Shown: piece after piece, positions 16,426 to 25,018 of the stretch | Numbering within the stretch: the stretch's first letter is position 1 | Layout of the letters: the number at the start of each line of letters is the position of its first letter | DNA from: Bradyrhizobium aeschynomenes | GTDB lineage: Bacteria > Pseudomonadota > Alphaproteobacteria > Rhizobiales > Xanthobacteraceae | Assembly: GCF_013178945.1 (NCBI RefSeq) | Contig: NZ_JABFDM010000005.1 | Span: 186,001 to 250,000, forward strand | Reading direction: 5' to 3' | DNA length: 64,000 nucleotides | The notes under the pieces: generated by a model | The model's input: the letters and a program-made list of their open reading frames with translations, nothing else | The model's database searches: none | What the model was told of the DNA's origin: nothing | Made by a program: the position numbers and the translations under genes

Positions 16426-17579
16426 CTCGGCGCGCCCGACGCCGAGGCGAGACGATCATAGAGCGCCACCACCGAGCGCCCGATGATCCTGGCCGAGAGC
16501 TTGTCCTCCACGAGCTGTCGTGCGGCGCGTCCGTAACGCGCGCGCAGCTCGGGCGAGGCGGCAAGCTGCGCCATCGCCTGCGCCAGCGCGGCGGAATCTT
16601 CGACCGGTACGGTCAACCCGGTCTGGTCCGCGATAGCGATCTCGCGGCAGCCGGGCGCATCGGTCGAGACCAGCGGCCGGCCGCAGGCGGCGGCCTCCAG
16701 CAGGCTCACCGGGAGCCCTTCGCGATGGGACGGCAGCACGGCGATGTGGCAGCGCCGCCAGAGCTCGGTGATGTCCTTGATCTGGCCGAGCAGGGTGAGG
16801 CCGGGCTCGCTGCGCCATGCTTCGACCTCCTCGGCCGAGACCGAGGCCGGGTTGGCCGGATCAGGCGAGCCGGCGATCAGCAACTGATGGTCGTGTCCCT
16901 GCTGGCGCAACAGGCGGTGCGCGGCGACCAGGGCGCGGACACCCTTGTCGGTCAGCAGACGTCCGGCGAAGCCGAACGTGATCGGTCCGGCCGGCTCGGG
17001 CAGCGGCTGGAAGCGCTCGGTGTCGACGCCTGAGCCCGGGATCAGCGTGATCTTGTCGGCCCGGACGCCCATGGTCTGCAAGGCGTCGCGATCGTCCGGA
17101 TTCTGCACCAGCACGCAGCTCGGTGCCCGGTTCATCAGCCGCGGCAGCAGCCACAGCAGGCCCTGCTTGAGCAGGCGCGAGCGCCAGCTCGACGAGGTGA
17201 AGATGTAGCCAAGCCCGGTCATGGCGTTGACGACCGGCGTGGCCTGGCCGAGCGCGGCCAGCGAGCCGAGCACGCTCGATTGCAGCCCGGAATGGTGGAT
17301 CACGTCGGGCCTGATCGCGGCCTCGACGGCCCGGATGGCGCGGACCGTGGGCAGGGCCGAAGCCGGCGACAGGCCGCCGCGCCGGAACGGGATCGGGTGC
17401 AGGACGAAGCGCTCGGCCGCGATTGCGGCCGCGCCTGCATTGACGTTGGTCGCCACATGCACCTCGTAGCCGGCGTCGCGCGCAGCACGCGCCATCGGCA
17501 GGCGATGCATGAGAAAGGCGAAATCCTCGTTGGCCACGTAGAGCAGGCGGCGCGGCTGGGGGGAGCGGGGCGGGGGCAT
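16422..17579 (-). CDS. Glycosyltransferase family 4
   Basis: A 385-aa GT-B enzyme, probably adding the second O-antigen residue after the WecA-like transferase, with which it overlaps (ATGA). The N-terminal domain begins RRLLYVANEDFAFLMHRLPMA; the donor domain has FGFAGRLLTDKG and the E-x7-E of SHREGLPVSLLEAAACG. It resembles the WbpT/PglA type that follows WecA/PglC enzymes. ATG 17579 is preferred; an in-frame TTG at 17621 would add 14 residues. The sugar specificity is not readable. Confidence 0.86.
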   Translation of the reverse strand: MPPPRSPQPRRLLYVANEDFAFLMHRLPMARAARDAGYEVHVATNVNAGAAAIAAERFVLHPIPFRRGGLSPASALPTVRAIRAVEAAIRPDVIHHSGLQSSVLGSLAALGQATPVVNAMTGLGYIFTSSSWRSRLLKQGLLWLLPRLMNRAPSCVLVQNPDDRDALQTMGVRADKITLIPGSGVDTERFQPLPEPAGPITFGFAGRLLTDKGVRALVAAHRLLRQQGHDHQLLIAGSPDPANPASVSAEEVEAWRSEPGLTLLGQIKDITELWRRCHIAVLPSHREGLPVSLLEAAACGRPLVSTDAPGCREIAIADQTGLTVPVEDSAALAQAMAQLAASPELRARYGRAARQLVEDKLSARIIGRSVVALYDRLASASGAPR

Positions 17580-17715
17580 CAAACTCACGGTCTCAGGCGG
17601 TCGAAGCGCCGTATAGGCCAAGAGCGGGCCTTGCGCGAGCCGTTATCTGCCTGGCCGTGATCTGCTTTGCCATGGCTTGAATACCGCCCGCCGCCAGCGG
17701 TTCGGAACTCCGGTC

Positions 17716-20700
17716 TCAGACCAGATGGAAGCTCGACAAATGGGCCAACAGATCGGCCGCCGACACGTGCTGGATCGTGATCGTATCCAGCGCCGCATCG
17801 GTGATCACGGCATTGCCCGCAGCATCCTCATGGATCGCCGACTGCAGGGCGGAGGCGTCGGCGAAGATGCTCTGGCTGAACACGATCTTGTCGGTGCCGA
17901 CGTTGAAGTCCGAGACCGTGACCTGCCCGAAATGCGGGGCGAAGACGAAGGTGTCGTGCCCCTCCAGTGACACCGAAGGGGATGCCGTGCCGCCTGTAGC
18001 TGCCGCGGCGGTTCGCGTGCCGGAGATCAACGTGCCCCCTTGGCCGTCGGACGCGAAGTGGAAGCTGTCCTGTGACAGGGAGCCGATAAAGTGCAGCGAT
18101 GCGCTGTTCGTTCCGTCGCTCAACGACAGCACCCCCCTGGTTTCATCGAAGTGGGCCTGTAGCGACGTGAAGGCGATGCTCGTGAGGTCGATCTGATCGC
18201 CGGTGCTGCCGAATCCGACGAGCTCGCCGCTGAAGGACGGCGAGGCTAGGACCACGTCGGCCGCGCTCGATGTCACGGCCTGCGCGCTTGCCGCCACGGA
18301 GCTGCTGGACGCCGGGATACCGATCGTGCCGTCGCCGTTCAGGTCCTGCTGGAAACCGGTCTCGAGCTGCTCGAGCGCGGCGGAGCCGCCCGATGTCGCG
18401 CCGATGGCGTTGCCGACATAGTTGCCGCTGCTGTCGGTGTTCCAGACGGTGTAGAGATCGGCCCCCGCCATCTTCCAGGCCACCTGGTAGCCGCTGCCGG
18501 ACGTTTCTGCTGCAATCGCCGCCCAGCCGCCGAGCTGGCCCGCGACGACGACGCTGCCGCCGAACTTGACCTCCGGGCCGGTGCCGCCGGAGAGCGGATT
18601 CATCAGGTAGGTCGTGCCGGACAGCACCAGGCTCGTCGACCCCAAGGCTTCGACGACGGTCACGCTCGGCGTCACGTTCGGGGCCCCGATCGTGCCGTCA
18701 CCATTGAGGTCCTGGTGGAAGCTGGCCTCCAGAGCTTCGAGCGAGGCGGCGCTGCCTGAAACCGCGCCGGTCGCGTTGCCGACATAGTTGCCGCTGCTAT
18801 CGGTGTTCCAGACCACGTAGAGGTCGGCGCCGGCCATCTTCCAGGCGATCTGGTAACCGCTCGCCGTGGCCTCCGCGCCAATCGCCTGCCAGCCGCCGAG
18901 CTGTCCGGCGACGACGAGACTGCCGCCGAACATGACCTGAGGACCGGTGCCGCCGCCGACGGGGTTGAGGAAATAGCTCGATCCGGCCAGCACCAGGCTA
19001 GTGGATCCGGCCGCTTCGATGACGGTGTTCGGAATGCCGATCGTCCCGTCGCCATTCAGATCCTGCTGGAAATTCGTCTCCAGCAGCTCGAACGCGGCGC
19101 TGCTGCCGCTGACGGCGGAAATGGGATTGCCCGTGTAGTTGCCGCTGCTGTCGACGTTCCAGACCGTATAAAGGTCGGCGCCCGTCATCTTCCAGGCGAT
19201 CTGATAGCCGCCGCCCACGGCCTCGCCCGCGATCGGGATCCAGCCGCCCAACTGTCCCGGCGCGACCGCGGAGCCGCCGAACTTCACCTGCGGTCCGGTG
19301 CCGCCACCGGCGGGATTGAGGAAATAGCTGTTGCCGGATTGAACGAGGCTCGTCGTCCCCACCGCCTCGATGACGGTGCTGGCAAGGCCGATCGTGCCGT
19401 CGCCGTTGAGATCCTGATTGAACGACGTCTCGAATGCTTCGAACGCCGCCGATCCGCCGGAGACGCCGCCGATCGCGTTGCCGGTGTAGTTGCCGCTGCC
19501 GTCCACGGTCCAGACGGTGTAGAGATCCTGGCCCTGGAATTTCCACGCTACCTGATAGCCGCCGCTGCCATTGGACTCGACGCCGATCGGCATCCAGTTG
19601 CTGAGCTGGTGAACGACGACGTTGGCACCGTTGAACCGCAACGCCACCGTCGTGCTGCCACCGACGGTGTTGAGATCGTAGATGACGCCGACCTGCGCGA
19701 GGCTGATCGATCCGAGCGCCTCGATGACGGTATTGGCATAGTACGGAGCCGAGCTGACGGCTGGATTGATCTGGGCCAGGCCCGCACCGGCCACCGCCTG
19801 GTTGCTCATCGGGATGGCGGTCTGCTGCAGGATCACCGAGACGTCGGCGTAGCTCAGCGTTGCGTTGGCCGTCAGGATCAAGGCGGCGATCGCGGCAACG
19901 CTGGGGGCGGCTGCAGACGTGCCGTAAAAGGCGCTAAAGCCCGAGACCGTGGTCGCGATGTTGTCGATGCCGGAGACCACCACAGGGCTGAGCTGCAGCG
20001 GCGTCGTGAGGCGCGTGCCGTCATTGGCAAACAGGATTTCCGTCCCGGCTCCCGATGACGAGAAGCTTTCCGGGACCGGAGTATAGCCGAAGGCGGGCGT
20101 ATACGCGCTGTTGACGGCTCCGACGGTGATCACTCCCGGCGTCATCGCATGACCGAAAACCGTGCCTGCATTGGCGCCGCTGATGGAGACCGAGAGACCA
20201 TTGCCGGCCAGGATCTCCTTGATCGTGGACGGCGTGGGACCCGACACGTCTGCAATCACGATCTGGTACGTGCCGGAGACCCCGAACTGCAAGCCGATGA
20301 ACGGATTCTGGTTGTAGTTGGGAGCGTATCCGAGGTACTGCCCGTCCTTGTACACGCTGACTGCGAGGTGCGACGCGGCCTGACCCCAGGGCTGGTCCCA
20401 TTGCACGAGCAGGCGGGCGCCCGCGGTCACGGTGATCGTTTGCGCGACATTGCCGCCGAAGCTCAGCGCATTGCCGGCGAAATAATTTCCGCCGATGCTG
20501 CCGGAGGTCGACGTCCAGGACGTCTGATAGGCCGAGCTTCCGTTGTTGCCGGCCGAGGTCACATAGGTCACGCCCATGGCCTGAACGGTCTGAATCGCCT
20601 GGGCGACGATGCCGTTCTGGAAGAACGGCTCATCCGTGTAGCTGACGTCGTCGACGATGACCTTGCAGCCGGCATTGGCCAGCGCGATGATGCCGGCGGC

Positions 20701-21648
20701 GAAGTCCTGCTCGCTCTGCGTCGCCGTGTAGAAGGCCAGGCTGGCGTCGGGCGCGATGTCGTGGATGATCTGCATCATCGCACGGCCTTCGTCCGATCCG
20801 CCGGACGGCGCGTCCTTCAGGATCTGGATCTTGGAGGCGGATGGCAGTTCGCCACTGGCTTCGTCCGCCGCGGCGCCGCCGAGATTGTTGAAGCTGCTCG
20901 AGAGGACGCCAATCTTGATGCCGGCGCCGGTCACGCCCGTGGAGTTTCCGCCGAGCGCCTGCACGATCTGTGCGCCGTTTGCGGCCTGTCCCGAGACAGC
21001 CGAGGTGATGGCTTCGGCCACCGCGTCCTGCATCGACGTATGGACACTGCCGCTCGGTCCAGTCTCGCCCGATGCGACCTGTTCGGACCCGCCGAGCGAC
21101 CTTGCCTGCAGCGATGCGCTGGCGCCGTACCACATCTGGGCGGCGGTCGAGATGATCAATCCGCCTGAGCCGAAGCTCTGCGCGGCGGCATGCGCGGCCT
21201 CGGCGGCGGCGTCCGCAGCCAGTGCGGGCGGATTGAACGACGTTTCCTGGCTGATCTGCCAGGAGGAGCTGGTGACAACCGCCGTCCAGACGGTCTGCCC
21301 GGCCGCATCGTAACCCGACGTTTGGGCCTGCACCGTCACTTCCGACAGCTGCCCGATCGACACCATCGTCTCATGGGCATGGGAGGTGTGGGCATCGGAG
21401 GTGATGCCGCCGGCCTGGTTCGTCGTTTCAGCCGGAGAGTCCGTGGTCGATTGCGCGGGCGCCGAATCGGCTGGTCGATGCTGCATCGGCCTGACGACCG
21501 GCGCGGAGACATCGCCGGCGCCGGATGCATCTGCTGCAGGCTCGAGAGGGGTGTGATGCCCGCCGGCAACGGGATCGAAAATCAGGGACTGAGCGGCCTC
21601 TCGCCAGCGGTGGGACGGTTCTTCGGCGCGATCAGATTCGTACAGCAT
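17716..21648 (-). CDS. Large S8/S53-like protease-fold protein with tryptophan-rich repeats
   Basis: A 1310-aa protein without a classical signal peptide. Residues ~235-600 form a subtilase/sedolisin-type domain: IGVLSSSFNNLGG (244-258), SDEGRAMMQIIHDIAP (285-300), TSAGNNG (364-370) and the Ser motif GTSAAAP. The usual S8 Asp is Ser (LSSSF, Ser251), and the His position reads Asp-Glu (286-287), closer to sedolisin-like proteins or an inactive enzyme. From ~637 come four ~117-aa repeats, each ending QDLNGDGTIG with the W-rich GGW..YQ.AWK..DLY.VWN pattern (units near 19735-19385, 19384-19033, 19032-18680, 18679-18317). The last ~85 aa resemble type I secretion C-termini. The neighbour at 21931 has the same repeats and C-terminus. 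No T1SS exporter lies in the window. Confidence 0.8.
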   Translation of the reverse strand: MLYESDRAEEPSHRWREAAQSLIFDPVAGGHHTPLEPAADASGAGDVSAPVVRPMQHRPADSAPAQSTTDSPAETTNQAGGITSDAHTSHAHETMVSIGQLSEVTVQAQTSGYDAAGQTVWTAVVTSSSWQISQETSFNPPALAADAAAEAAHAAAQSFGSGGLIISTAAQMWYGASASLQARSLGGSEQVASGETGPSGSVHTSMQDAVAEAITSAVSGQAANGAQIVQALGGNSTGVTGAGIKIGVLSSSFNNLGGAAADEASGELPSASKIQILKDAPSGGSDEGRAMMQIIHDIAPDASLAFYTATQSEQDFAAGIIALANAGCKVIVDDVSYTDEPFFQNGIVAQAIQTVQAMGVTYVTSAGNNGSSAYQTSWTSTSGSIGGNYFAGNALSFGGNVAQTITVTAGARLLVQWDQPWGQAASHLAVSVYKDGQYLGYAPNYNQNPFIGLQFGVSGTYQIVIADVSGPTPSTIKEILAGNGLSVSISGANAGTVFGHAMTPGVITVGAVNSAYTPAFGYTPVPESFSSSGAGTEILFANDGTRLTTPLQLSPVVVSGIDNIATTVSGFSAFYGTSAAAPSVAAIAALILTANATLSYADVSVILQQTAIPMSNQAVAGAGLAQINPAVSSAPYYANTVIEALGSISLAQVGVIYDLNTVGGSTTVALRFNGANVVVHQLSNWMPIGVESNGSGGYQVAWKFQGQDLYTVWTVDGSGNYTGNAIGGVSGGSAAFEAFETSFNQDLNGDGTIGLASTVIEAVGTTSLVQSGNSYFLNPAGGGTGPQVKFGGSAVAPGQLGGWIPIAGEAVGGGYQIAWKMTGADLYTVWNVDSSGNYTGNPISAVSGSSAAFELLETNFQQDLNGDGTIGIPNTVIEAAGSTSLVLAGSSYFLNPVGGGTGPQVMFGGSLVVAGQLGGWQAIGAEATASGYQIAWKMAGADLYVVWNTDSSGNYVGNATGAVSGSAASLEALEASFHQDLNGDGTIGAPNVTPSVTVVEALGSTSLVLSGTTYLMNPLSGGTGPEVKFGGSVVVAGQLGGWAAIAAETSGSGYQVAWKMAGADLYTVWNTDSSGNYVGNAIGATSGGSAALEQLETGFQQDLNGDGTIGIPASSSSVAASAQAVTSSAADVVLASPSFSGELVGFGSTGDQIDLTSIAFTSLQAHFDETRGVLSLSDGTNSASLHFIGSLSQDSFHFASDGQGGTLISGTRTAAAATGGTASPSVSLEGHDTFVFAPHFGQVTVSDFNVGTDKIVFSQSIFADASALQSAIHEDAAGNAVITDAALDTITIQHVSAADLLAHLSSFHLV

Positions 21649-21930
21649 GCTTGAAATTATTGTTGATCCCGCCCCGGAGTCCGACAGGAGAGATGAAAGT
21701 TGAGCATCGCGCAGTGATGCCCTGCGAATTTGTGTAAAATGTTACTGAAGAATGGCGCCGCCGGCCATATGTCGCGGTTCGATTTGTGTGATTGAATTCA
21801 ACCGCCGGTGGCGTTCATGGCAGCGGTTGTCGGCGTCGGCTGACCGGGCTTTGCCCCAGGCCGCATCGTCGTCGGCGAAGGTCGCGCAATCAGGCGGCTT
21901 TGGCAGGCGCAGATGAGCGGTGCGGTCCGA

Positions 21931-24855
21931 TCAGACGAGATGGAAGCTGGACAGATGGGCCAACAGGTCCGCGGTCGTGACATGCTGGATCGTAATACTG
22001 TCCTGCGCCGCATCGGTGATGACCGCGTTGCCGGCCGCATCGTCATGGATCGACGCCAACAGTGCCGACTGGCTCGCGAACACGTTGTGGCTGACGACGA
22101 TCGTGTCGCTGCCCAGGGTGAAATCGGCGATGCTGACCTGTCCGAAATGCTCGGCGAAGACGAAGGTGTCGTGTCCGGCCAAAGAGACGGATTGCGGCGC
22201 AGTGCCGCTTGCGGGACCCGTGGCGCCTGAGATCATCGTTCCGCCGTGGCCGTCATCGCTGAAGTGGAAGCTGTCCTCCGACAGCGGACCGAGGAAGTGC
22301 AGCGCTGTGCTGCTTGTGGCGTCGCGAAGCGACAGCAGCCCGCTTCCGGCGTCGAAATGCGTCTGCAGCGACGCATAGGCCATGCCGCTCAGGTCGATCT
22401 GGTCGCCGGTGCCGCCGAAGCCGACCAGATAGCCGCTGAAGCTGCCGGACAGCGTCAGCATCACGTCGGGGCTGCTCGCGGACGTCAGGGATTGCGTGCT
22501 CGCCGCGACGTGAGACGGCACGCCGATCGTACCGTCGCCGTTCAGATCCTGGTGCAAGCTGGTCTCTAGCGTCTCGAGGGCTGCCGAGCCGCCGGGAACG
22601 GCGCCGGTCGCGTTGCTGACATAGGCGCCGCTGCTGTTGGTGTTCCAGACCGTGTAGAGATCAGCGCCTGCCATCTTCCAGGCGACCAGGTAGCCGCTGC
22701 CTGAGACCTCTGCGCCGATCGGATTCCAGCCGCCGAGCTGACCGACGGTGACGACGTTGCCGCCGAACATGATCTGCGGCCCGGTGCCGCCGCCGACCGG
22801 ATTGAGAAAGTAGGTCGAGCCGGACTGCACCAGGCTCGTCGATCCCAGCGCCTCGATCACGGCTGACGGAATGCCGATCGTGCCGTCGCCGTTCAAATCC
22901 TGGTGGAGGTTGGTCTCCAGCGCTTCCAGGCCGCTATTGGTGCCGCTCAGGGCCCCGATCGGATTGCTGGTGTAGCTGCCACTGCTGTCGGCATTCCAGA
23001 CCGTATAGAGATCGGCCCCGGCCATCTTCCAGGCGATCTGATAGCCGCTACCGACGACGTCGGCGGCAATGGGGGCCCAGCCGCCGAGCTGACCGACGGT
23101 AACGACGCTGCCGCCGAACATGATCTGTGGTCCGGTGCCGCCGGCCACGGGATTCAGATAGTATGTCGATCCGGACTGGACGAGCTTGGTCGATCCCACC
23201 GCTTCGATCACGACGGTTGGAATTCCGATCGTGCCATCGCCGTTGAGATCCTGGTGGAGGTTGGGTTCGAGCGCTTCCAGCGCGCTGTTGGTGCCGCTGA
23301 GGGCCCCGATCGGATTGCCGATGTAGGCGCCGGTGCTATCGGCATTCCAGACCGTGTAGAGGTCGGCCCCTGCCATCTTCCAGGCGATCTGATAGCCGCT
23401 GCCGACGACGTCGGCAGCGATCGGCGCCCAGCCGCCGAGTTGACCGACCACGAGATTGGCGCCGCCAAACTTGATCTGGGGACCGGTGCCGCCGCCAACC
23501 GGATTGAGGAAATAGCCATTGCCGGACTGGACCAGACTGGTCGAACCAATCGCCTCGATGACCGTGGTCGGTACACCGATCGTGCCGTCGCCGTTCAAGT
23601 CCTCATGAAAGAACGGCTCGAACGCCTCGAACGCAGCCGAGCCTCCCGAAACGCCGGCGATCGGGTTCCCCGTGTAGTTGCCGCTGCTGTCGAGATTCCA
23701 GACCGTATAGAGGTCGGCACCGGACATCTTCCAGGCAACCTGGTAGCCGCTGCCGCTGGTCTCGGCCGCGATCGGGGCCCAGCCGCCCAACTGTCCGGGC
23801 TGGACGGTGCTGCCGCCGAACTTGATCTGCGGGCCGGTGCCGCCGCCGACGGGATTGAGGAAGTAGCTCATGCCCAGCTGAACCAGGCTGATCGATCCCA
23901 CAGCCTCGATCGTGACCGGCGTGGCGGAGACGAGATGGAAGCCGAGCGCATCCATCTGCTTGAGATCCACCGCCGTCAGCGTCTGCAGCGTGTTGTAGGT
24001 GTAGAACTCGTTGAAGGGATCATTCGCTCCCTGCACACCGCCGTTCAGGAAGTCGCTGGGGTCCGAGGACTGACCGTAATCCGCCAGCTTCGTCGTGCCG
24101 CCATCGAGCGAGAAATAGGCCGTCCCCGCCGTTGCGCCGCCGGTCATCAGCCGGACGCCCGGACTGGAGAAACGGAACAGGTCGAAAATGTCGGGCTGCG
24201 GCCCGTAGGGCACGCGGCCGAAGGCGTGCGTCAGCTCGTGCAGCGCCACGCCGACCAGGAGGTTCGGATTGATATCGGTCGCGAACGTCGCGCTGCCATC
24301 GTCGGTGGTCGCGTCGTTGGCGCCGAGCCCGCCCCACAGCTTCAGCTGGGTGTTCCAGACCGCAACATAGGACTGCCCCTGGATGCTGGAACCGGCCGGC
24401 AAGGCGTTGAAGGTGGTATCGCCGGGGCTGGCATAGTTGATCAGGTTGGACCTGACGCTGGAATAGGTCATCCACTGACCGCCGTCAGGGCCCGCTGCTG
24501 CGCCGCCACCGACGCCGCTATAGTCGATCTTGATGTTGACCGTGATCCGATCCGAGATCACCGACGTGAGGATCGCCGCCGCCTGCTGAATGCCGGCCCG
24601 GAAGCTCGCGGGCGCGTTCATGGCGGCGGTGTCGAACAACAGGTTGATCGTCAATCCGCCAGCGCTCACCGCCGTAACGGCGCCGACGCCGGCGAAATCG
24701 CCCTGCGCGAGCAGCGATTCGACGGCCTCTTCCGGAAGCTCGACGGGATTGGACGGAGGTGGGCCGACCCCTGCGTCGTAGGGGTCTGTGATCGGGGAGC
24801 CCTGTAACTGCCCTGGCATTGCGTCGGTTCCTGCCATTCGCATCGAGCGGAGCAT
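21931..24855 (-). CDS. HExxH metalloprotease-like protein with tryptophan-rich repeats
   Basis: A 974-aa probable secreted protein. The N-terminal ~320 residues hold a zinc-protease core with HELTHAFGR (His206, Glu207, His210), resembling the NF038122 family of metalloproteases. Four ~117-aa tryptophan-rich repeats follow (near 23925-23575, 23574-23225, 23224-22870, 22869-22520), then a β-rich region and a C-terminal ~80 aa nearly matching that of the neighbour at 17716. The C-terminal domain and lack of signal peptide point to type I secretion. Starts at ATG 24855, 24837 or 24819 are possible. The repeat arrays of the two genes could recombine and exchange catalytic heads. Confidence 0.82.
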   Translation of the reverse strand: MLRSMRMAGTDAMPGQLQGSPITDPYDAGVGPPPSNPVELPEEAVESLLAQGDFAGVGAVTAVSAGGLTINLLFDTAAMNAPASFRAGIQQAAAILTSVISDRITVNIKIDYSGVGGGAAAGPDGGQWMTYSSVRSNLINYASPGDTTFNALPAGSSIQGQSYVAVWNTQLKLWGGLGANDATTDDGSATFATDINPNLLVGVALHELTHAFGRVPYGPQPDIFDLFRFSSPGVRLMTGGATAGTAYFSLDGGTTKLADYGQSSDPSDFLNGGVQGANDPFNEFYTYNTLQTLTAVDLKQMDALGFHLVSATPVTIEAVGSISLVQLGMSYFLNPVGGGTGPQIKFGGSTVQPGQLGGWAPIAAETSGSGYQVAWKMSGADLYTVWNLDSSGNYTGNPIAGVSGGSAAFEAFEPFFHEDLNGDGTIGVPTTVIEAIGSTSLVQSGNGYFLNPVGGGTGPQIKFGGANLVVGQLGGWAPIAADVVGSGYQIAWKMAGADLYTVWNADSTGAYIGNPIGALSGTNSALEALEPNLHQDLNGDGTIGIPTVVIEAVGSTKLVQSGSTYYLNPVAGGTGPQIMFGGSVVTVGQLGGWAPIAADVVGSGYQIAWKMAGADLYTVWNADSSGSYTSNPIGALSGTNSGLEALETNLHQDLNGDGTIGIPSAVIEALGSTSLVQSGSTYFLNPVGGGTGPQIMFGGNVVTVGQLGGWNPIGAEVSGSGYLVAWKMAGADLYTVWNTNSSGAYVSNATGAVPGGSAALETLETSLHQDLNGDGTIGVPSHVAASTQSLTSASSPDVMLTLSGSFSGYLVGFGGTGDQIDLSGMAYASLQTHFDAGSGLLSLRDATSSTALHFLGPLSEDSFHFSDDGHGGTMISGATGPASGTAPQSVSLAGHDTFVFAEHFGQVSIADFTLGSDTIVVSHNVFASQSALLASIHDDAAGNAVITDAAQDSITIQHVTTADLLAHLSSFHLV

Positions 24856-25018
24856 GGATCGCCGATTCCGAATCGCGCTGCGTGCGATTCGCGACCGTGC
24901 GAAACCTACCTATCAGGCCGATCGTCTTGCCCGAAGGTTAATGGCTCTACCGAGGGACAGGAAAACTACTGGCGATGGCTGCTGCGGGCGTCCATCGAAC
25001 GAAGGCTCGCTCGCAGGC

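Noticed and set aside
18317..23925. Tandem DNA repeats suspected as CRISPR or satellite DNA
   Set aside because: The periodicity is ~351 bp and in frame; it encodes protein repeats in two genes.
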